From Hyphomicrobiales bacterium (lineage in GTDB: Bacteria > Pseudomonadota > Alphaproteobacteria > Rhizobiales > Rhizobiaceae): 64,000 nt of DNA. Under the pieces are notes generated by a model. That model saw only the letters and a program-made list of their open reading frames with translations, did not search any database and had not been told where the DNA came from. This document shows, one piece after another, positions 25,992 through 34,581 of the stretch; position 1 is the first letter of the stretch, and every line of letters starts with the position of its first letter. Both the position numbers and the translations under genes were made by a program. The DNA lies in the NCBI GenBank assembly GCA_900472485.1, contig UCII01000023.1, forward strand, positions 30,017 to 94,016. Direction: 5' to 3'.

Positions 25992-26528
25992 TCATGCAAG
26001 CCGGGCACGAAAGCGCTCGAAGATTGTCTTGCCTTCCGGCCAGTCGCCCAGCCCGGATGCCGCATTGATATGCCCGCGTGGCCCGACATCGACGAAGGCG
26101 CTGCCCCAGCTTTCGGCGCTGCGACACGCATGGTCGAAGGAGCCGAACGGATCGTCGGTGCTGGCGACCAGCAGGGATGGAAAAGGCAGCCGCTGCCGTG
26201 GGGGATTGGCAAAGCTGCCGGCCTCGGCAAGATAGGTTTCGCCCGTGGGGTCGGGCGCGGCCACCATGAACGCACCAAGGATCGCCGTCTTCTTCATGGG
26301 CGCCCAATGGGCGATCAACTGGCAGGCAAGGCTGTGCGCGATCAGGATGGGCGGCGTTTTGGAGCGCGAGATTTCGCCCTCGAGCGCGGCAATCCAATCC
26401 GAAAGGATCGGTCTGTCCCAGCTTGACGGCTGGAAACGTCGTATGGTCGGATCGTCCCGTTCCCACAATGTCTGCCAGTGATCTTCGCCAGAACCGCCCA
26501 GCCCCGGCAGCGTGATGATATCGCTCAT
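25992..26528 (-). CDS. RBBP9/YdeN-type alpha/beta hydrolase
   Basis: 178 residues, a compact alpha/beta hydrolase of the RBBP9/YdeN (DUF1749-like) family. The opening MSDIITLPGLGGSGEDHWQTLWE is typical (GxGGSGxxHWQ). The nucleophile elbow is LIAHSLACQLIAHWA (Ser in HSLAC), and the last His lies in VGPRGHINAASGLGDWPEG (GHIN). Serine hydrolase activity is known for relatives, with no settled substrate. Start ATG 26528 has AAAGGA before it. It is divergent from the Lrp-type regulator. Confidence 0.87.
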   Translation of the reverse strand: MSDIITLPGLGGSGEDHWQTLWERDDPTIRRFQPSSWDRPILSDWIAALEGEISRSKTPPILIAHSLACQLIAHWAPMKKTAILGAFMVAAPDPTGETYLAEAGSFANPPRQRLPFPSLLVASTDDPFGSFDHACRSAESWGSAFVDVGPRGHINAASGLGDWPEGKTIFERFRARLA

Positions 26529-26641
26529 CTCAATCCTTTCTCCATGGTCTCCCACGGAGAAAAGCTGGCATGCGGGGATGCCGATTGACATTGCAATCCA
26601 TCGGATAAAACTTGTCCTAACCGATGAATTGAAGGCGACTA

Positions 26642-27118
26642 ATGGATACTATCGAAAGAGGACTGGATCCGACGGATCTATCGATCATCGAAATCCTGCA
26701 GCAGGACGGGCGAATCTCCGTATCCGAGCTCGGCCGCCGCGTCGGCCTGTCGCAGCCGGCTGCATCGGAGCGGCTGAAGCGGCTGGAGGAGCGCGGCGTG
26801 ATTGCAGCTTATCGCGCCGTCATCGATCCCGCTGCCGTCGGGCTCGGCATGATGGCGGTCATACGTCTCAGGACCACGCATGAGCATATCCGGCCATATC
26901 TGAAGCAGTTTTCGGAAATGCCTGAAATTATCGAGGTGCTGAGATTAACGGGCGAGGATTGCTTCCTGCTCAAGGTTCTCGTGCCGACACCATCGGACCT
27001 TGAAACCATCGTCGATTCCATTGCCCGCCACGGCGCGGTTACGACATCGCTGGTGCTGCGAAACGAACCCATCAAGGCGATCGGCCGCGATCTCATTCGC
27101 AAGGCGGCCGCCCGGTAA
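26642..27118 (+). CDS. Lrp/AsnC family transcriptional regulator
   Basis: 158 residues. The N-terminal helix-turn-helix reads LDPTDLSIIEILQQDGRISVSELGRRVGLSQPAASERLKRLEERGVI, and the C-terminal RAM/ligand-binding half includes VIRLRTTHEHIRPYLKQFSEMPEIIEVLRLTGEDCFLLKVLVP. Lrp-type regulators often sense amino acids, and the LysE-type exporter lies two genes away on the other strand, so control of that exporter is a reasonable inference. Start ATG 26642, 113 bases from the divergent hydrolase start. Confidence 0.93.
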   Translation: MDTIERGLDPTDLSIIEILQQDGRISVSELGRRVGLSQPAASERLKRLEERGVIAAYRAVIDPAAVGLGMMAVIRLRTTHEHIRPYLKQFSEMPEIIEVLRLTGEDCFLLKVLVPTPSDLETIVDSIARHGAVTTSLVLRNEPIKAIGRDLIRKAAAR

Positions 27119-27136
27119 TCGGATTGAACGCTGGCC

Positions 27137-27460
27137 TCAGAATGGCAGCTTGAAGCCGGGGGGGATCGGCAGGCCGGCGGTCAGTTCGCGGGTCTTTTCG
27201 GCTGATATCGCCTCGGCCTTTTCCTGCGCATCCTTGTTGGCGGCAACGATCAGGTCTTCGAGGATCTCCACATCGTCTTCCTTGAAGAGCGAGGGGTCGA
27301 TTTTGAGGCCAAGCATCAGGCCCTTGCCGTTGACGGTGACGGTGACGAGGCCGCCGCCGGCCTTGCCTTCGACGCGAATGTCGGCGATCTCCGACTGCAT
27401 CTTCTCCATCTTCGCCTGCATTTCCTTCACTTTGCCCATCATGCCCATGATGTCGCGCAT
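27137..27460 (-). CDS. YbaB/EbfC family nucleoid-associated protein
   Basis: 107 residues from ATG 27460. A small dimeric DNA-binding protein. The N-terminal helix MRDIMGMMGKVKEMQAKMEKMQSEIADI and the core VEGKAGGGLVTVTVNGKG are the family signatures; DLIVAANKDAQEKAEAISAEKTRELTAG follows. An ATG two codons earlier (27466) is nearer the AAGGA and cannot be excluded. It is located just after dnaX on the same strand, as in most bacteria. Confidence 0.94.
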   Translation of the reverse strand: MRDIMGMMGKVKEMQAKMEKMQSEIADIRVEGKAGGGLVTVTVNGKGLMLGLKIDPSLFKEDDVEILEDLIVAANKDAQEKAEAISAEKTRELTAGLPIPPGFKLPF

Positions 27461-27566
27461 CGTCATTGGTCCTTCTTCTGCAAGTCTCTGTTTGAGCGAC
27501 AGGATATGTTGTCACGGTCGTCAACCGCTTCAAGCCGAAGCGGTTCCGTCCGCATTCATCCTAGCC

Positions 27567-29441
27567 TTAGAATTCGATGTCGTCGCCGGGTAGAATATCG
27601 CCATCGATGGATTCGGCGATTGCCGGCGGAGCTGCGGCTTCATCCTCTTCATCGGCCTCGGGTGCTCGCACACGCACGTCGATGATCTTTGCGCCCGGAA
27701 ATTGCGCCAGGATTGCCGCGACATCGGGATCCTGGCGCGCATCGGCGACTCGCTGCTTCTGGGCGTTCGCTTCAGCTTCGACGAGCGTCGGCTGCCCTTC
27801 CTCGCGGCTGAGGCTGACGATCCAGTGGATGCCGGTCCATTCCTTCAGCTTGACGGCAAGCTCGTTCAGCAGCGTGCCGGGAGCGCCGGGGGACAGGCTG
27901 ACATCCAGCCGGCCCGGCTCCAGCTTGACGGGGCGCACGAAGGTGCGCACCAGCGCCTTCAGCTTCGGATCGCGCTTCTGGCTGGCAAGCTCGGCGATAT
28001 CGGCCATAGAATTGATCGGCACCAGCGGCTTCGGCGCTTCGGCGGGTTTCGACTCGATGCGTCCGACGGGTTGCGAATCCGGCTGCGTATTCGGGACGGA
28101 GCGCAGCATGGCGACCGGTGCGGAAGGCGTGGGGCGCGGCGTCGGCGTTTCCACAGAACGCGCTACGGCATTGCCCTGATAGGACACAGCGCCGCCACCA
28201 TTGCCGCCGCTCGAAGAGGGCGACGGACGAGCGCCGCCATTACCATCAGAAAATTCGGCAAGCCTACGCGCCGCATCTTCCGGTGCCGGCAGATGGGCCG
28301 CGTGCGCGAGCCGGATCAGCACCATTTCGGCGGCGCCGGCGGTGCGAGAGGCATTCTCCGTCTCGGCAATACCCTTGAGAAGCATCTGCCAGATGCGGGA
28401 AAGTGCGGTTACCGCGATGCCTTGCGCGAATTCCGCCGCTTTCGTGCGCTCGACTTCGCTGAGCGACGGATCGTCGGCGGCATCGGGCACATATTTGAGG
28501 CGAGTCACGAGATGGGTGAAATCTGCAAGGTCGGTGAGCACGACGACGGGATTGGCGCCGGCCTCGTACTGGCTGTTGAATTCGGCAAGCGCTGCCGAAA
28601 CATCGCCTTTGACGACATGGCCGAAGAGATCGACGATGCGGGCGCGGTCGGCAAGCCCGAGCATCGCGCGCACGGCATCGGCGGCAACGAAGCCACTGCC
28701 ATGGGCGATCGCCTGATCGAGCAGCGACAGGCCATCGCGTGCCGAGCCTTCTGCAGCGCGGGCGATCATAGCAAGCGCTTCCGGCTCGGCCTCGATACCT
28801 TCCTTGCCGGCAATGGTGGTGAACAGCCCGACGAGATCGGAGGCGCTGATACGGCGCAAATCGAAGCGCTGGCAGCGCGACAGTACGGTGATCGGAACCT
28901 TACGGATTTCGGTGGTGGCGAAGATGAACTTCACATGCTCGGGCGGCTCTTCGAGCGTCTTCAACAGCCCGTTGAAGGCGGCCGTCGACAGCATGTGCAC
29001 TTCGTCGATGATATAGACCTTGTAGCGGGCCGAAACCGGCCGGTAGCGCACCTGCTCGATGATTTCCCGGATATCGTCGATACCGGTATGGGAGGCGGCG
29101 TCCATCTCGATGACGTCGACATGCCGGCCTTCCATGATTGCCTGGCAATGGTCGCCGGGCTCGCGCAGGTCGATGGTGGGACGATCGATGTCAGCGGTCT
29201 TGTAGTTGAGGGCACGGGCAAGGATGCGGGCGGTCGTGGTCTTGCCGACGCCGCGCACGCCGGTCAGCATATAGGCCTGGGCGATGCGGCCGGTCTCGAA
29301 CGCGTTGGTCAGCGTACGGACCATCGGCTCCTGGCCGACCATCAGATCCGTGAAGTCCTTGGGTCTGTATTTGCGGGCCAGCACCCGGTAGCCGGTGCCG
29401 GTCGAAGCGGCATCTTTTGCTTGTCGCTCGGTGTCGCTCAT
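27567..29441 (-). CDS. dnaX: DNA polymerase III subunit gamma/tau
   Basis: 624 residues. The clamp-loader ATPase. AAA+ elements: YRVLARKYRPKDFTDLMVGQEPMV, Walker A GVRGVGKTTTARIL near residue 60, Walker B VYIIDEVHMLSTAAFN and sensor-1 IFATTEIRKVPITVLSRCQRFD. The usual four-Cys zinc module after Walker A is degenerate: the corresponding stretch has a single Cys (GDHCQAIMEGRHVDVIEMDAAS). A Gly/Ser/Pro-rich linker and a tau-type C-terminal domain (LVRTFVRPVKLEPGRLDVSL) follow. The start is ATG 29441; the frame is open up to 29501 into the SRP RNA gene but without support. Confidence 0.95.
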   Translation of the reverse strand: MSDTERQAKDAASTGTGYRVLARKYRPKDFTDLMVGQEPMVRTLTNAFETGRIAQAYMLTGVRGVGKTTTARILARALNYKTADIDRPTIDLREPGDHCQAIMEGRHVDVIEMDAASHTGIDDIREIIEQVRYRPVSARYKVYIIDEVHMLSTAAFNGLLKTLEEPPEHVKFIFATTEIRKVPITVLSRCQRFDLRRISASDLVGLFTTIAGKEGIEAEPEALAMIARAAEGSARDGLSLLDQAIAHGSGFVAADAVRAMLGLADRARIVDLFGHVVKGDVSAALAEFNSQYEAGANPVVVLTDLADFTHLVTRLKYVPDAADDPSLSEVERTKAAEFAQGIAVTALSRIWQMLLKGIAETENASRTAGAAEMVLIRLAHAAHLPAPEDAARRLAEFSDGNGGARPSPSSSGGNGGGAVSYQGNAVARSVETPTPRPTPSAPVAMLRSVPNTQPDSQPVGRIESKPAEAPKPLVPINSMADIAELASQKRDPKLKALVRTFVRPVKLEPGRLDVSLSPGAPGTLLNELAVKLKEWTGIHWIVSLSREEGQPTLVEAEANAQKQRVADARQDPDVAAILAQFPGAKIIDVRVRAPEADEEDEAAAPPAIAESIDGDILPGDDIEF

Positions 29442-29487
29442 CGCCCTGCTTGTCGCCCGGAAAGCCGGGTCTTGCTTTCGGAAAGGG

Positions 29488-29585
29488 TGGGAGGCTGGCA
29501 CGAATGACCCGTGCCGGGCTCGTTAGGGCTGCTTCCTTCCGGACCTGACCCGGTTGGCGAGTGGCTCGTCCACCACCAACCTCCC
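29488..29585 (-). ncRNA. ffs: Signal recognition particle RNA, small bacterial type (4.5S)
   Basis: On the minus strand, the SRP domain IV core GGTCAGGTCCGGAAGGAAGC lies near 29526-29549, with the GGAA tetraloop and asymmetric loop that bind Ffh. The ends pair: 5' GGGAGGTTGG (from 29585) with 3' GCCAGCCTCCC (to 29488). Length is about 98 nt. It is co-oriented with and 46 bases upstream of dnaX, a known gene neighbourhood. Exact ends are inferred from the closing stem. Confidence 0.95.
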
Positions 29586-29660
29586 GGATGCACATATCGG
29601 CAATATCGTCATCAAAAGCAAGCCAAGGTCAAAAAAAACTGCTAAACATTTGATAAAACA

Positions 29661-30086
29661 ATGGAGGATGCCCCTTTGAAGGAGTTTACGCTCGACGATC
29701 GTCTTGCGAATGACAGCGTTTCCGTCACCATAACTGGCCTTTGCGACGTCAGGCTGATGAAGGATCGCCGCTGGCCGTGGCTCGTGTTGATCCCGCGCCG
29801 GCCCGACAAATCCGAGGTTTTCGAGCTGACGCCGCTCGACCGGATCTTGCTGACCTTCGAAACGGATAAGGTCGCAAGCGCCTTGAAGACGGTGACGGGG
29901 GCAACAAAAATCAACGTCGGGGCACTTGGAAATATCGTCCGGCAGCTGCATGTTCATGTCATCGCGCGGTTCGAAGGTGATGCCAATTGGCCGGGTCCCG
30001 TCTGGGGCTATGGCAAGGCGGAGCCCTATTCGGACGAAGACATGAACAGCCTCATAGCCAAGTTGCGGGAAACGCTTTCACAATGA
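29661..30086 (+). CDS. HIT family nucleotide-binding protein
   Basis: 141 residues. HIT proteins are nucleotide hydrolases or transferases. The histidine triad is present as QLHVHVIARFEGD (H-x-H-x), preceded by MKDRRWPWLVLIPRRPD and INVGALGNIVRQL. Its stop overlaps the ATG of nudC (ATGA), so the two are translationally coupled, suggesting a joint role in clearing adenylated or NAD-derived nucleotides (inference). The start ATG 29661 has a weak ribosome binding site. Confidence 0.92.
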   Translation: MEDAPLKEFTLDDRLANDSVSVTITGLCDVRLMKDRRWPWLVLIPRRPDKSEVFELTPLDRILLTFETDKVASALKTVTGATKINVGALGNIVRQLHVHVIARFEGDANWPGPVWGYGKAEPYSDEDMNSLIAKLRETLSQ

Positions 30087-31042
30087 GCCATTCCATCTTT
30101 TCCTCGGATGCCCCGCATCCGGAAGCCAGCAGTCTCACCGCCTTTGCGGAAAACCAGCTCAACAGGGATGCCGAGCATCGCGACGAGGAATCGATCAAGC
30201 AGGCGCTCGCCAAGGAAGGCACGCATATCCTGGCTTTCGCACAGGACCGGCTTGTCTTGAAGCATGACGGCCAGGTGCTCGACCCTCTGTTTGCCCGCTA
30301 CGAGTTGAAGGATCTTGATCCGAATTGGGATGAGGCCGTTCTCCTCGGCTACCGCAAGACCGGCGAGCCCCGGCTTGCCGTGCCCGTGCGGGTCAATCCA
30401 GACGAGCTTGCCAGCCAGTACAAGCCGGCTGACATGCGCGCTCTCTGGCGCGATCTTCTGCTGGAAGGCGAAATCCTCGGCGAAGCCGCGCAGGGCATGA
30501 GCCTCCTCCGCTGGAATGGCGACAACCGCTTCTGCGGGCGGTGCGGCTCGGTCATGGAAAGCCGGATCGGAGGCTACAAGCGGGTCTGCACGGCCTGCGA
30601 ACATGTGATCTTCCCGCGCACGGATCCCGTGGTCATCATGCTTGGCATCGACGAGGAAAGGAATCGCTGCCTGCTCGGCCGCAGCCATCATTTCGCGCCG
30701 GGCATGTATTCCTGTCTCGCCGGTTTCGTCGAACCGGGCGAAACCATCGAGAATGCGGTGCGCCGCGAAACACTCGAGGAATCCGGTATTCATATCGGCC
30801 GTGTGCGCTATCACGCTTCACAGCCTTGGCCGATGCCGCATTCCCTCATGATCGGCTGCTATGCCGAAGCCAAGTCGATGGAAATTCATATGGACGAGGC
30901 CGAGCTTGAGGATTGCCGCTGGTTCACTCCGGAGGAGACGCTTGCCATGCTCGATCGCGTCTCTCCATCCGGCAATACCTCTCCGCCCAAGGGCGCCATC
31001 GCCCATCGCCTGATGCGCGACTGGGTGGAGTGGAAGCGCTAG
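30083..31042 (+). CDS. nudC: NAD(+) diphosphatase NudC
   Basis: 319 residues. It hydrolyses NADH/NAD+ and, in E. coli, removes NAD caps from RNA. The N-terminal domain is variable. A zinc ribbon follows (CGRCGSVMESRIGGYKRVC with a second Cys pair CTAC). The Nudix box is GFVEPGETIENAVRRETLEESG, and the NudC-specific SQPWPMPHSLMIG lies directly after it. The start is ATG 30083, overlapping the HIT gene stop. The frame upstream to 29987 belongs to that gene's region. Confidence 0.95.
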   Translation: MSHSIFSSDAPHPEASSLTAFAENQLNRDAEHRDEESIKQALAKEGTHILAFAQDRLVLKHDGQVLDPLFARYELKDLDPNWDEAVLLGYRKTGEPRLAVPVRVNPDELASQYKPADMRALWRDLLLEGEILGEAAQGMSLLRWNGDNRFCGRCGSVMESRIGGYKRVCTACEHVIFPRTDPVVIMLGIDEERNRCLLGRSHHFAPGMYSCLAGFVEPGETIENAVRRETLEESGIHIGRVRYHASQPWPMPHSLMIGCYAEAKSMEIHMDEAELEDCRWFTPEETLAMLDRVSPSGNTSPPKGAIAHRLMRDWVEWKR

Positions 31043-31054
31043 GACTATTCTGCC

Positions 31055-31741
31055 ATGGCCCGCTCCGAACGCTTGTTGACGCTGTTGCAGACGCTGCGGC
31101 GCTATCGCCGACCGGTCAGCGGCGCCGTTCTGGCGGAGGAAACCGGCGTCAGCCTGCGCACGCTCTATCGCGATATCGCCAGCCTGCAGTCGCAGGGTGC
31201 GATGATCGAGGGCGAACCGGGGATCGGCTATGTCCTGAAGCCGGGTTTCATGCTGCCGCCGATGATGTTTTCCCAGGATGAGATCGAGGCGCTGGTGCTG
31301 GGATCGCGATGGGTGGCGCGTGCAACCGACGCCCGCCTGGCGGCGGCCGGCGCCGACGCGCTTGCCAAGATTGCCGCTGTGCTGCCTCCCGATCTTCGCG
31401 ATGAGGTCGACCAGGCGGCGGTGGTGGTCGCCACGCGCCGTGTCACCGAAGACAAGGCCGATCTCTCCCTCATGCGCAAGGCGATCCGCACGGAACGCAT
31501 GGTGCAGCTGACCTATGGCGATGTGAACGGCGCCATTTCCACCCGCCGTATCTGGCCCTTCGCGCTCGGCTATTTCGACAATGCTCGCATCATCATGGCC
31601 TGGTGCGAGCTGCGCCAGGATTTCCGCCATTTCCGCGCCGATCGCATCGTCGATTTCGCGGTGCTGGAGGCCCGCTATCCGCGCCGGCGTGTGGCGCTCG
31701 CCAGGGAATGGCATGCCCGTGAGGGTATGGTCCACAATTGA
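31055..31741 (+). CDS. HTH-WYL transcriptional regulator (YafY-like)
   Basis: 228 residues. The N-terminal winged helix (RYRRPVSGAVLAEETGVSLRTLYRDIASLQSQGAMIEGEPGIGYVL) is of the HTH_11/DeoR-like type, and the C-terminal WYL domain shows VQLTYGDVNGAISTRRIWPFALGYFDNARIIMAWCELRQDFRHFRADRI. WYL domains bind ligands, often nucleotides or nucleic acid. It starts 12 bases after nudC and is likely in the same transcript, so a link to nucleotide status is possible but inferred. Confidence 0.93.
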   Translation: MARSERLLTLLQTLRRYRRPVSGAVLAEETGVSLRTLYRDIASLQSQGAMIEGEPGIGYVLKPGFMLPPMMFSQDEIEALVLGSRWVARATDARLAAAGADALAKIAAVLPPDLRDEVDQAAVVVATRRVTEDKADLSLMRKAIRTERMVQLTYGDVNGAISTRRIWPFALGYFDNARIIMAWCELRQDFRHFRADRIVDFAVLEARYPRRRVALAREWHAREGMVHN

Positions 31742-31927
31742 TCCGGCAAAGCATGTCGCGCAAAAGTGTGCAGCGTTTCTGCGGCAACGACATGCGTAAA
31801 ATCGAAGACCTAAAGCGCAGAAGGCGAATCCTAGAGATCGCGACGCGCTTCGGTGTGATGCTACTGCCAGAAACTGTCAGTAGATAGAGCTATGATGGAT
31901 CCATCCAATCAGGAAGGAGGACCGATC

Positions 31928-32155
31928 ATGGCAGGCAACGTTTCCATCATTTCGCAACATGTGCATCGCGGTGGCGTCGAGGCGCTTAAAGGCAAGCATC
32001 AGTCATGGCCGACTCGTCTTTCTGAGGTCGCGTTTGGCTATTTCACCCGCCGCTGGAATCGTCTCGATATCGAAGAGGCGCCGAGTTCCGTGATGCGGGA
32101 TCTCGGTTTTCTCGATGGCCGCGCACCTTACCGTGAGGAAGAGCGGATGCATTAG
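31928..32155 (+). CDS. Small DUF1127-like protein
   Basis: 75 residues. The C-terminal segment (SEVAFGYFTRRWNRLDIEEAPSSVMRDLGFLDGR) resembles DUF1127/YjiS-type small proteins, with an Arg/Trp-rich helix and a D-L-G near the end; in Agrobacterium some DUF1127 proteins affect RNA turnover and phosphate metabolism. The start ATG 31928 has a perfect AGGAGG seven bases before it, far better than the longer frame from 31892. It has its own promoter region (31742-31927). The family call is by eye and moderate. Confidence 0.72.
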   Translation: MAGNVSIISQHVHRGGVEALKGKHQSWPTRLSEVAFGYFTRRWNRLDIEEAPSSVMRDLGFLDGRAPYREEERMH

Positions 32156-32426
32156 AATTGCAGGAAAATGACGAGGTAGGGCGGTTCGTGAAAAACTGAA
32201 CCGCCCCGGAGCATCCCGCGCGAAGTTCGCCGCGATTTTGCAATAACGGCATCGGTAAAATCGAAATTCAAGCGCAAGACGTTGATCCGAAGGCTGCATC
32301 AGGCTTCGGAAACGCGGCTTCGCAAGCGCTCATCATGACAGACAAAGCCATCTTCGGCGGCGGAACTCCGTCCGCCGGACTGCAGTCCCATGCCCTTAAA
32401 TCTATCAAAACGAGAGGATTATTCAG

Positions 32427-32795
32427 ATGACCAGCCCGAACCTCATCATCTTCTATGTCAAGGATCCTAGCGAAAGCACGCCGTTCTACCGCGATCTGTT
32501 CGGCCGCGAACCGGCCTTTGCATCGCCGAACTTCGTGGCTTTCTCGCTCGACAACGGCCTAAGTCTCGGTCTCTGGCGCCGAAGCAGCGTCGAGCCCCAG
32601 CCCTCCGCCATCGGCAATCGCGGCGAACTGGGCTTCATGGTCGAAGGCGCCGGCGCCGTCGAGCAGCACTACAAGGATTGGAAGGCACGCGGCCTGCCGA
32701 TCGCGCAGGAGCTGACGACGATGGATTTCGGCCCGACTTTCGTCGTGCTCGATCCCGATGGCCATCGCCTCCGGGTTTGTGAGCCGGACAAGTAG
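32427..32795 (+). CDS. VOC family protein (glyoxalase-fold)
   Basis: 122 residues, one vicinal-oxygen-chelate module. NLIIFYVKDPSESTPFYRDLFGREPAFASPNFVAFSLDNG is the first beta-alpha-beta-beta-beta unit and GFMVEGAGAVEQHYKDWKARGLPIAQELTTMDFGPTFVVLDPDGHRLRV the second, ending in the typical DPDGHRLR. Relatives include antibiotic-binding proteins and dioxygenase/glyoxalase-like enzymes; the function here is unknown. The start ATG 32427 is preceded by GAGAGGA. Confidence 0.88.
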   Translation: MTSPNLIIFYVKDPSESTPFYRDLFGREPAFASPNFVAFSLDNGLSLGLWRRSSVEPQPSAIGNRGELGFMVEGAGAVEQHYKDWKARGLPIAQELTTMDFGPTFVVLDPDGHRLRVCEPDK

Positions 32796-32813
32796 GCACT
32801 GAGCGAATGGCTT

Positions 32814-32960
32814 GCCCCTCACCCTAACCCTCTCCCCGCACGCGGGGAGAGGGGACGACCCAGGCTCTCGCCAAGCTCGATGATGGAGGGCAGGCTGTAG
32901 GTGCGTCTATTCCTTCTCCCCGCAGGCGGGGAGAAGGTGGCCGAAAGGCCGGATGAGGGG
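32814..32960. repeat. Inverted pair of palindromic intergenic elements
   Basis: The left unit (32814-32854) is nearly identical to that at 10926 (CCTCTCCCC GCACGC GGGGAGAGG). The right unit (32912-32960) is the variant CTTCTCCCC / GGGGAGAAGG followed by a GGCC-GAAA-GGCC hairpin and GGATGAGGGG. It fills the gap between the two VOC genes. Confidence 0.85.
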
Positions 32961-33060
32961 CTAGCGGCGACCGCCGGAGATCGTTTCATCAAAGTGGCTT
33001 GCCATGCAGTCATGCCAATCGTCCAAGTTGACTTCCAGCATTTGCAAAAGACACTGATCG

Positions 33061-33486
33061 ATGCACCCAAAGCCACAGGAGAACCAATTGCTCCATCATA
33101 TTTCGTTCGGTGTCGCAGATATCGAGAAAGCCGCTGCATTCTACGACGCAGCATTCGCGCCACTCGGCTATGTCAGGGTCTGGGAAGACTTGTCCCCGGG
33201 CGATCCCGATCAGGCCATCGGATATGGCCCGCCGGGTGGGGGCGACAAGTTCGCCATCAAATTGCGGGGCAAAGAGGCTCATGCGCCAGGCGCGGGCTTC
33301 CACCTCGCCTTTGCTTCACCGGGCCGCGAGGCTGTCGTCCTGTTCCATCAGGCCGCATTGGCTCATGGCGGCAAGGACAATGGCGCACCTGGTCTTCGAC
33401 CGCATTACGGACCGACTTACTTCGCCGCCTTCGTCATCGATCCCGATGGGCATCGCATCGAGGTTGTGACCAAGGCCGAAGGATAG
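33061..33486 (+). CDS. VOC family protein (glyoxalase-fold), second copy
   Basis: 141 residues. LLHHISFGVADIEKAAAFYDAAFAPLGYVRV is the standard VOC opening with the metal-ligand-type His, and the C-terminus reads GPTYFAAFVIDPDGHRIEVVTKAEG (DPDGHRIE with the acidic ligand). It belongs to a different VOC subgroup from the neighbour at 32427, sharing little beyond the fold, so the pair is not a recent duplication. A palindromic repeat pair separates the two genes. Confidence 0.9.
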   Translation: MHPKPQENQLLHHISFGVADIEKAAAFYDAAFAPLGYVRVWEDLSPGDPDQAIGYGPPGGGDKFAIKLRGKEAHAPGAGFHLAFASPGREAVVLFHQAALAHGGKDNGAPGLRPHYGPTYFAAFVIDPDGHRIEVVTKAEG

Positions 33487-33514
33487 CCGTTAGGCTGAAA
33501 TTGCACCGTCACCC

Positions 33515-33679
33515 GCCTCGTGGTTCGAGGCTCCGGCCCCCTCGACAAGCTCTGGAGGCTGCGTACCTCATCATGAGGACTGACCTTTTTTGCTTCGCCA
33601 CAGAGCGTGATCCACCTCATGGTGAGGTGCGTCGCCGTTAAGCGCAGCGAAAATGGCGACGCCTCGAACCACGAGGTGG
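33515..33679. repeat. Palindromic mosaic repeat, second family
   Basis: Outer arms GCCTCGTGGTTCGAGGC (left) and GCCTCGAACCACGAGGTGG (right) are reverse complements. Between them lie ACCTCATCATGAGGA and CACCTCATGGTGAGGTG, two further small palindromes. A related single unit occurs at 46513-46569. Confidence 0.82.
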
Positions 33680-33698
33680 TCCGGGTTCACGCCGAATG

Positions 33699-34553
33699 TT
33701 AAAGATCGCCCCGCGTCGGATGGCCCTTGTAGACGCCGAGGATGCGGACCTTTTCGGAGAAGAAGCGCAGTTCCTCCAGCGCGCGGCGCACATGCGCATC
33801 GGCGGGATGGCCCTCGATATCGGCATAGAACTGCGTTGCTACAAAACGACCGCCGAGCTGATAGCTTTCGAGCTTCGTCATGTTTATGCCGTTGGTGGCG
33901 AAGCCGCCGAGCGCCTTGTAGAGCGCGGCCGGAATGTTGCGGACGTTGAAGACAAAGGTGGTGACGATCTTTTCGTCCGGCGAGCTGCGTTCCGCCCAGT
34001 CCTCATCGCGCGACAGGATGACGAAGCGCGTCATATTGTTTTCGGTGTCTTCGACATTCTCGGCAATGATTTCCAGCCCATAGAGATCGGCCGCGAGCCG
34101 CGGTGCCAGCGCCGCCATGCTGCGATCGCCCGTTTCCTTGATCAGCTTGGCCGCCCCCGCCGTATCGCCGGCAATCACAGGCTTCCAACCATTGGCACGC
34201 ACGATATTGCGGCATTGGCCAAGCGCGTGGATATGACTATGCACTGTGCGGATCTCTTCCTTCTTCACGCCGGGCAGAACCATTAACTGGAAACGGATCG
34301 GCATGAAATATTCGCCGACGATATGCAGGCGCGATTCCGGGAGCAGATGGTGGATGTCGGCGACACGGCCGGCGATCGTGTTCTCGATCGGGATCATGCC
34401 GAGATCCGCGTCGCCATTGTCGATGGCGGTCAGCGCATCCTCGAAGGTCTGGCAGGGCAGCGGCTCCATGGTCGGGAACATGTCACGGCTGGCCATATCG
34501 GAATTGGCGCCGTACTCGCCCTGGAAGGAGATCTTGTTGGTCTTGGTAATCAT
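33699..34553 (-). CDS. pheA: Prephenate dehydratase
   Basis: 284 residues. It converts prephenate to phenylpyruvate in phenylalanine synthesis. Monofunctional type: the catalytic domain starts KISFQGEYGANSDMASRD and contains PIENTIAGRVADIHHLL and the TRF catalytic motif in ENNMTRFVILSR. It is followed by an ACT regulatory domain (FVFNVRNIPAALYKALGGFATNGINMTKLESY), where the GALx-type and ESxP-type sites sense phenylalanine; here the latter reads LESYQ. It starts 28 bases after the kdsB stop in the same operon. Confidence 0.95.
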   Translation of the reverse strand: MITKTNKISFQGEYGANSDMASRDMFPTMEPLPCQTFEDALTAIDNGDADLGMIPIENTIAGRVADIHHLLPESRLHIVGEYFMPIRFQLMVLPGVKKEEIRTVHSHIHALGQCRNIVRANGWKPVIAGDTAGAAKLIKETGDRSMAALAPRLAADLYGLEIIAENVEDTENNMTRFVILSRDEDWAERSSPDEKIVTTFVFNVRNIPAALYKALGGFATNGINMTKLESYQLGGRFVATQFYADIEGHPADAHVRRALEELRFFSEKVRILGVYKGHPTRGDL

Positions 34554-34581
34554 GGGGCTGCCCTTGGGGGAATGCCGTCGC

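Noticed and set aside
27702..29507. 601-residue open frame on the plus strand
   Set aside because: Antisense shadow of dnaX; the minus strand encodes intact AAA+ motifs and the SRP RNA.
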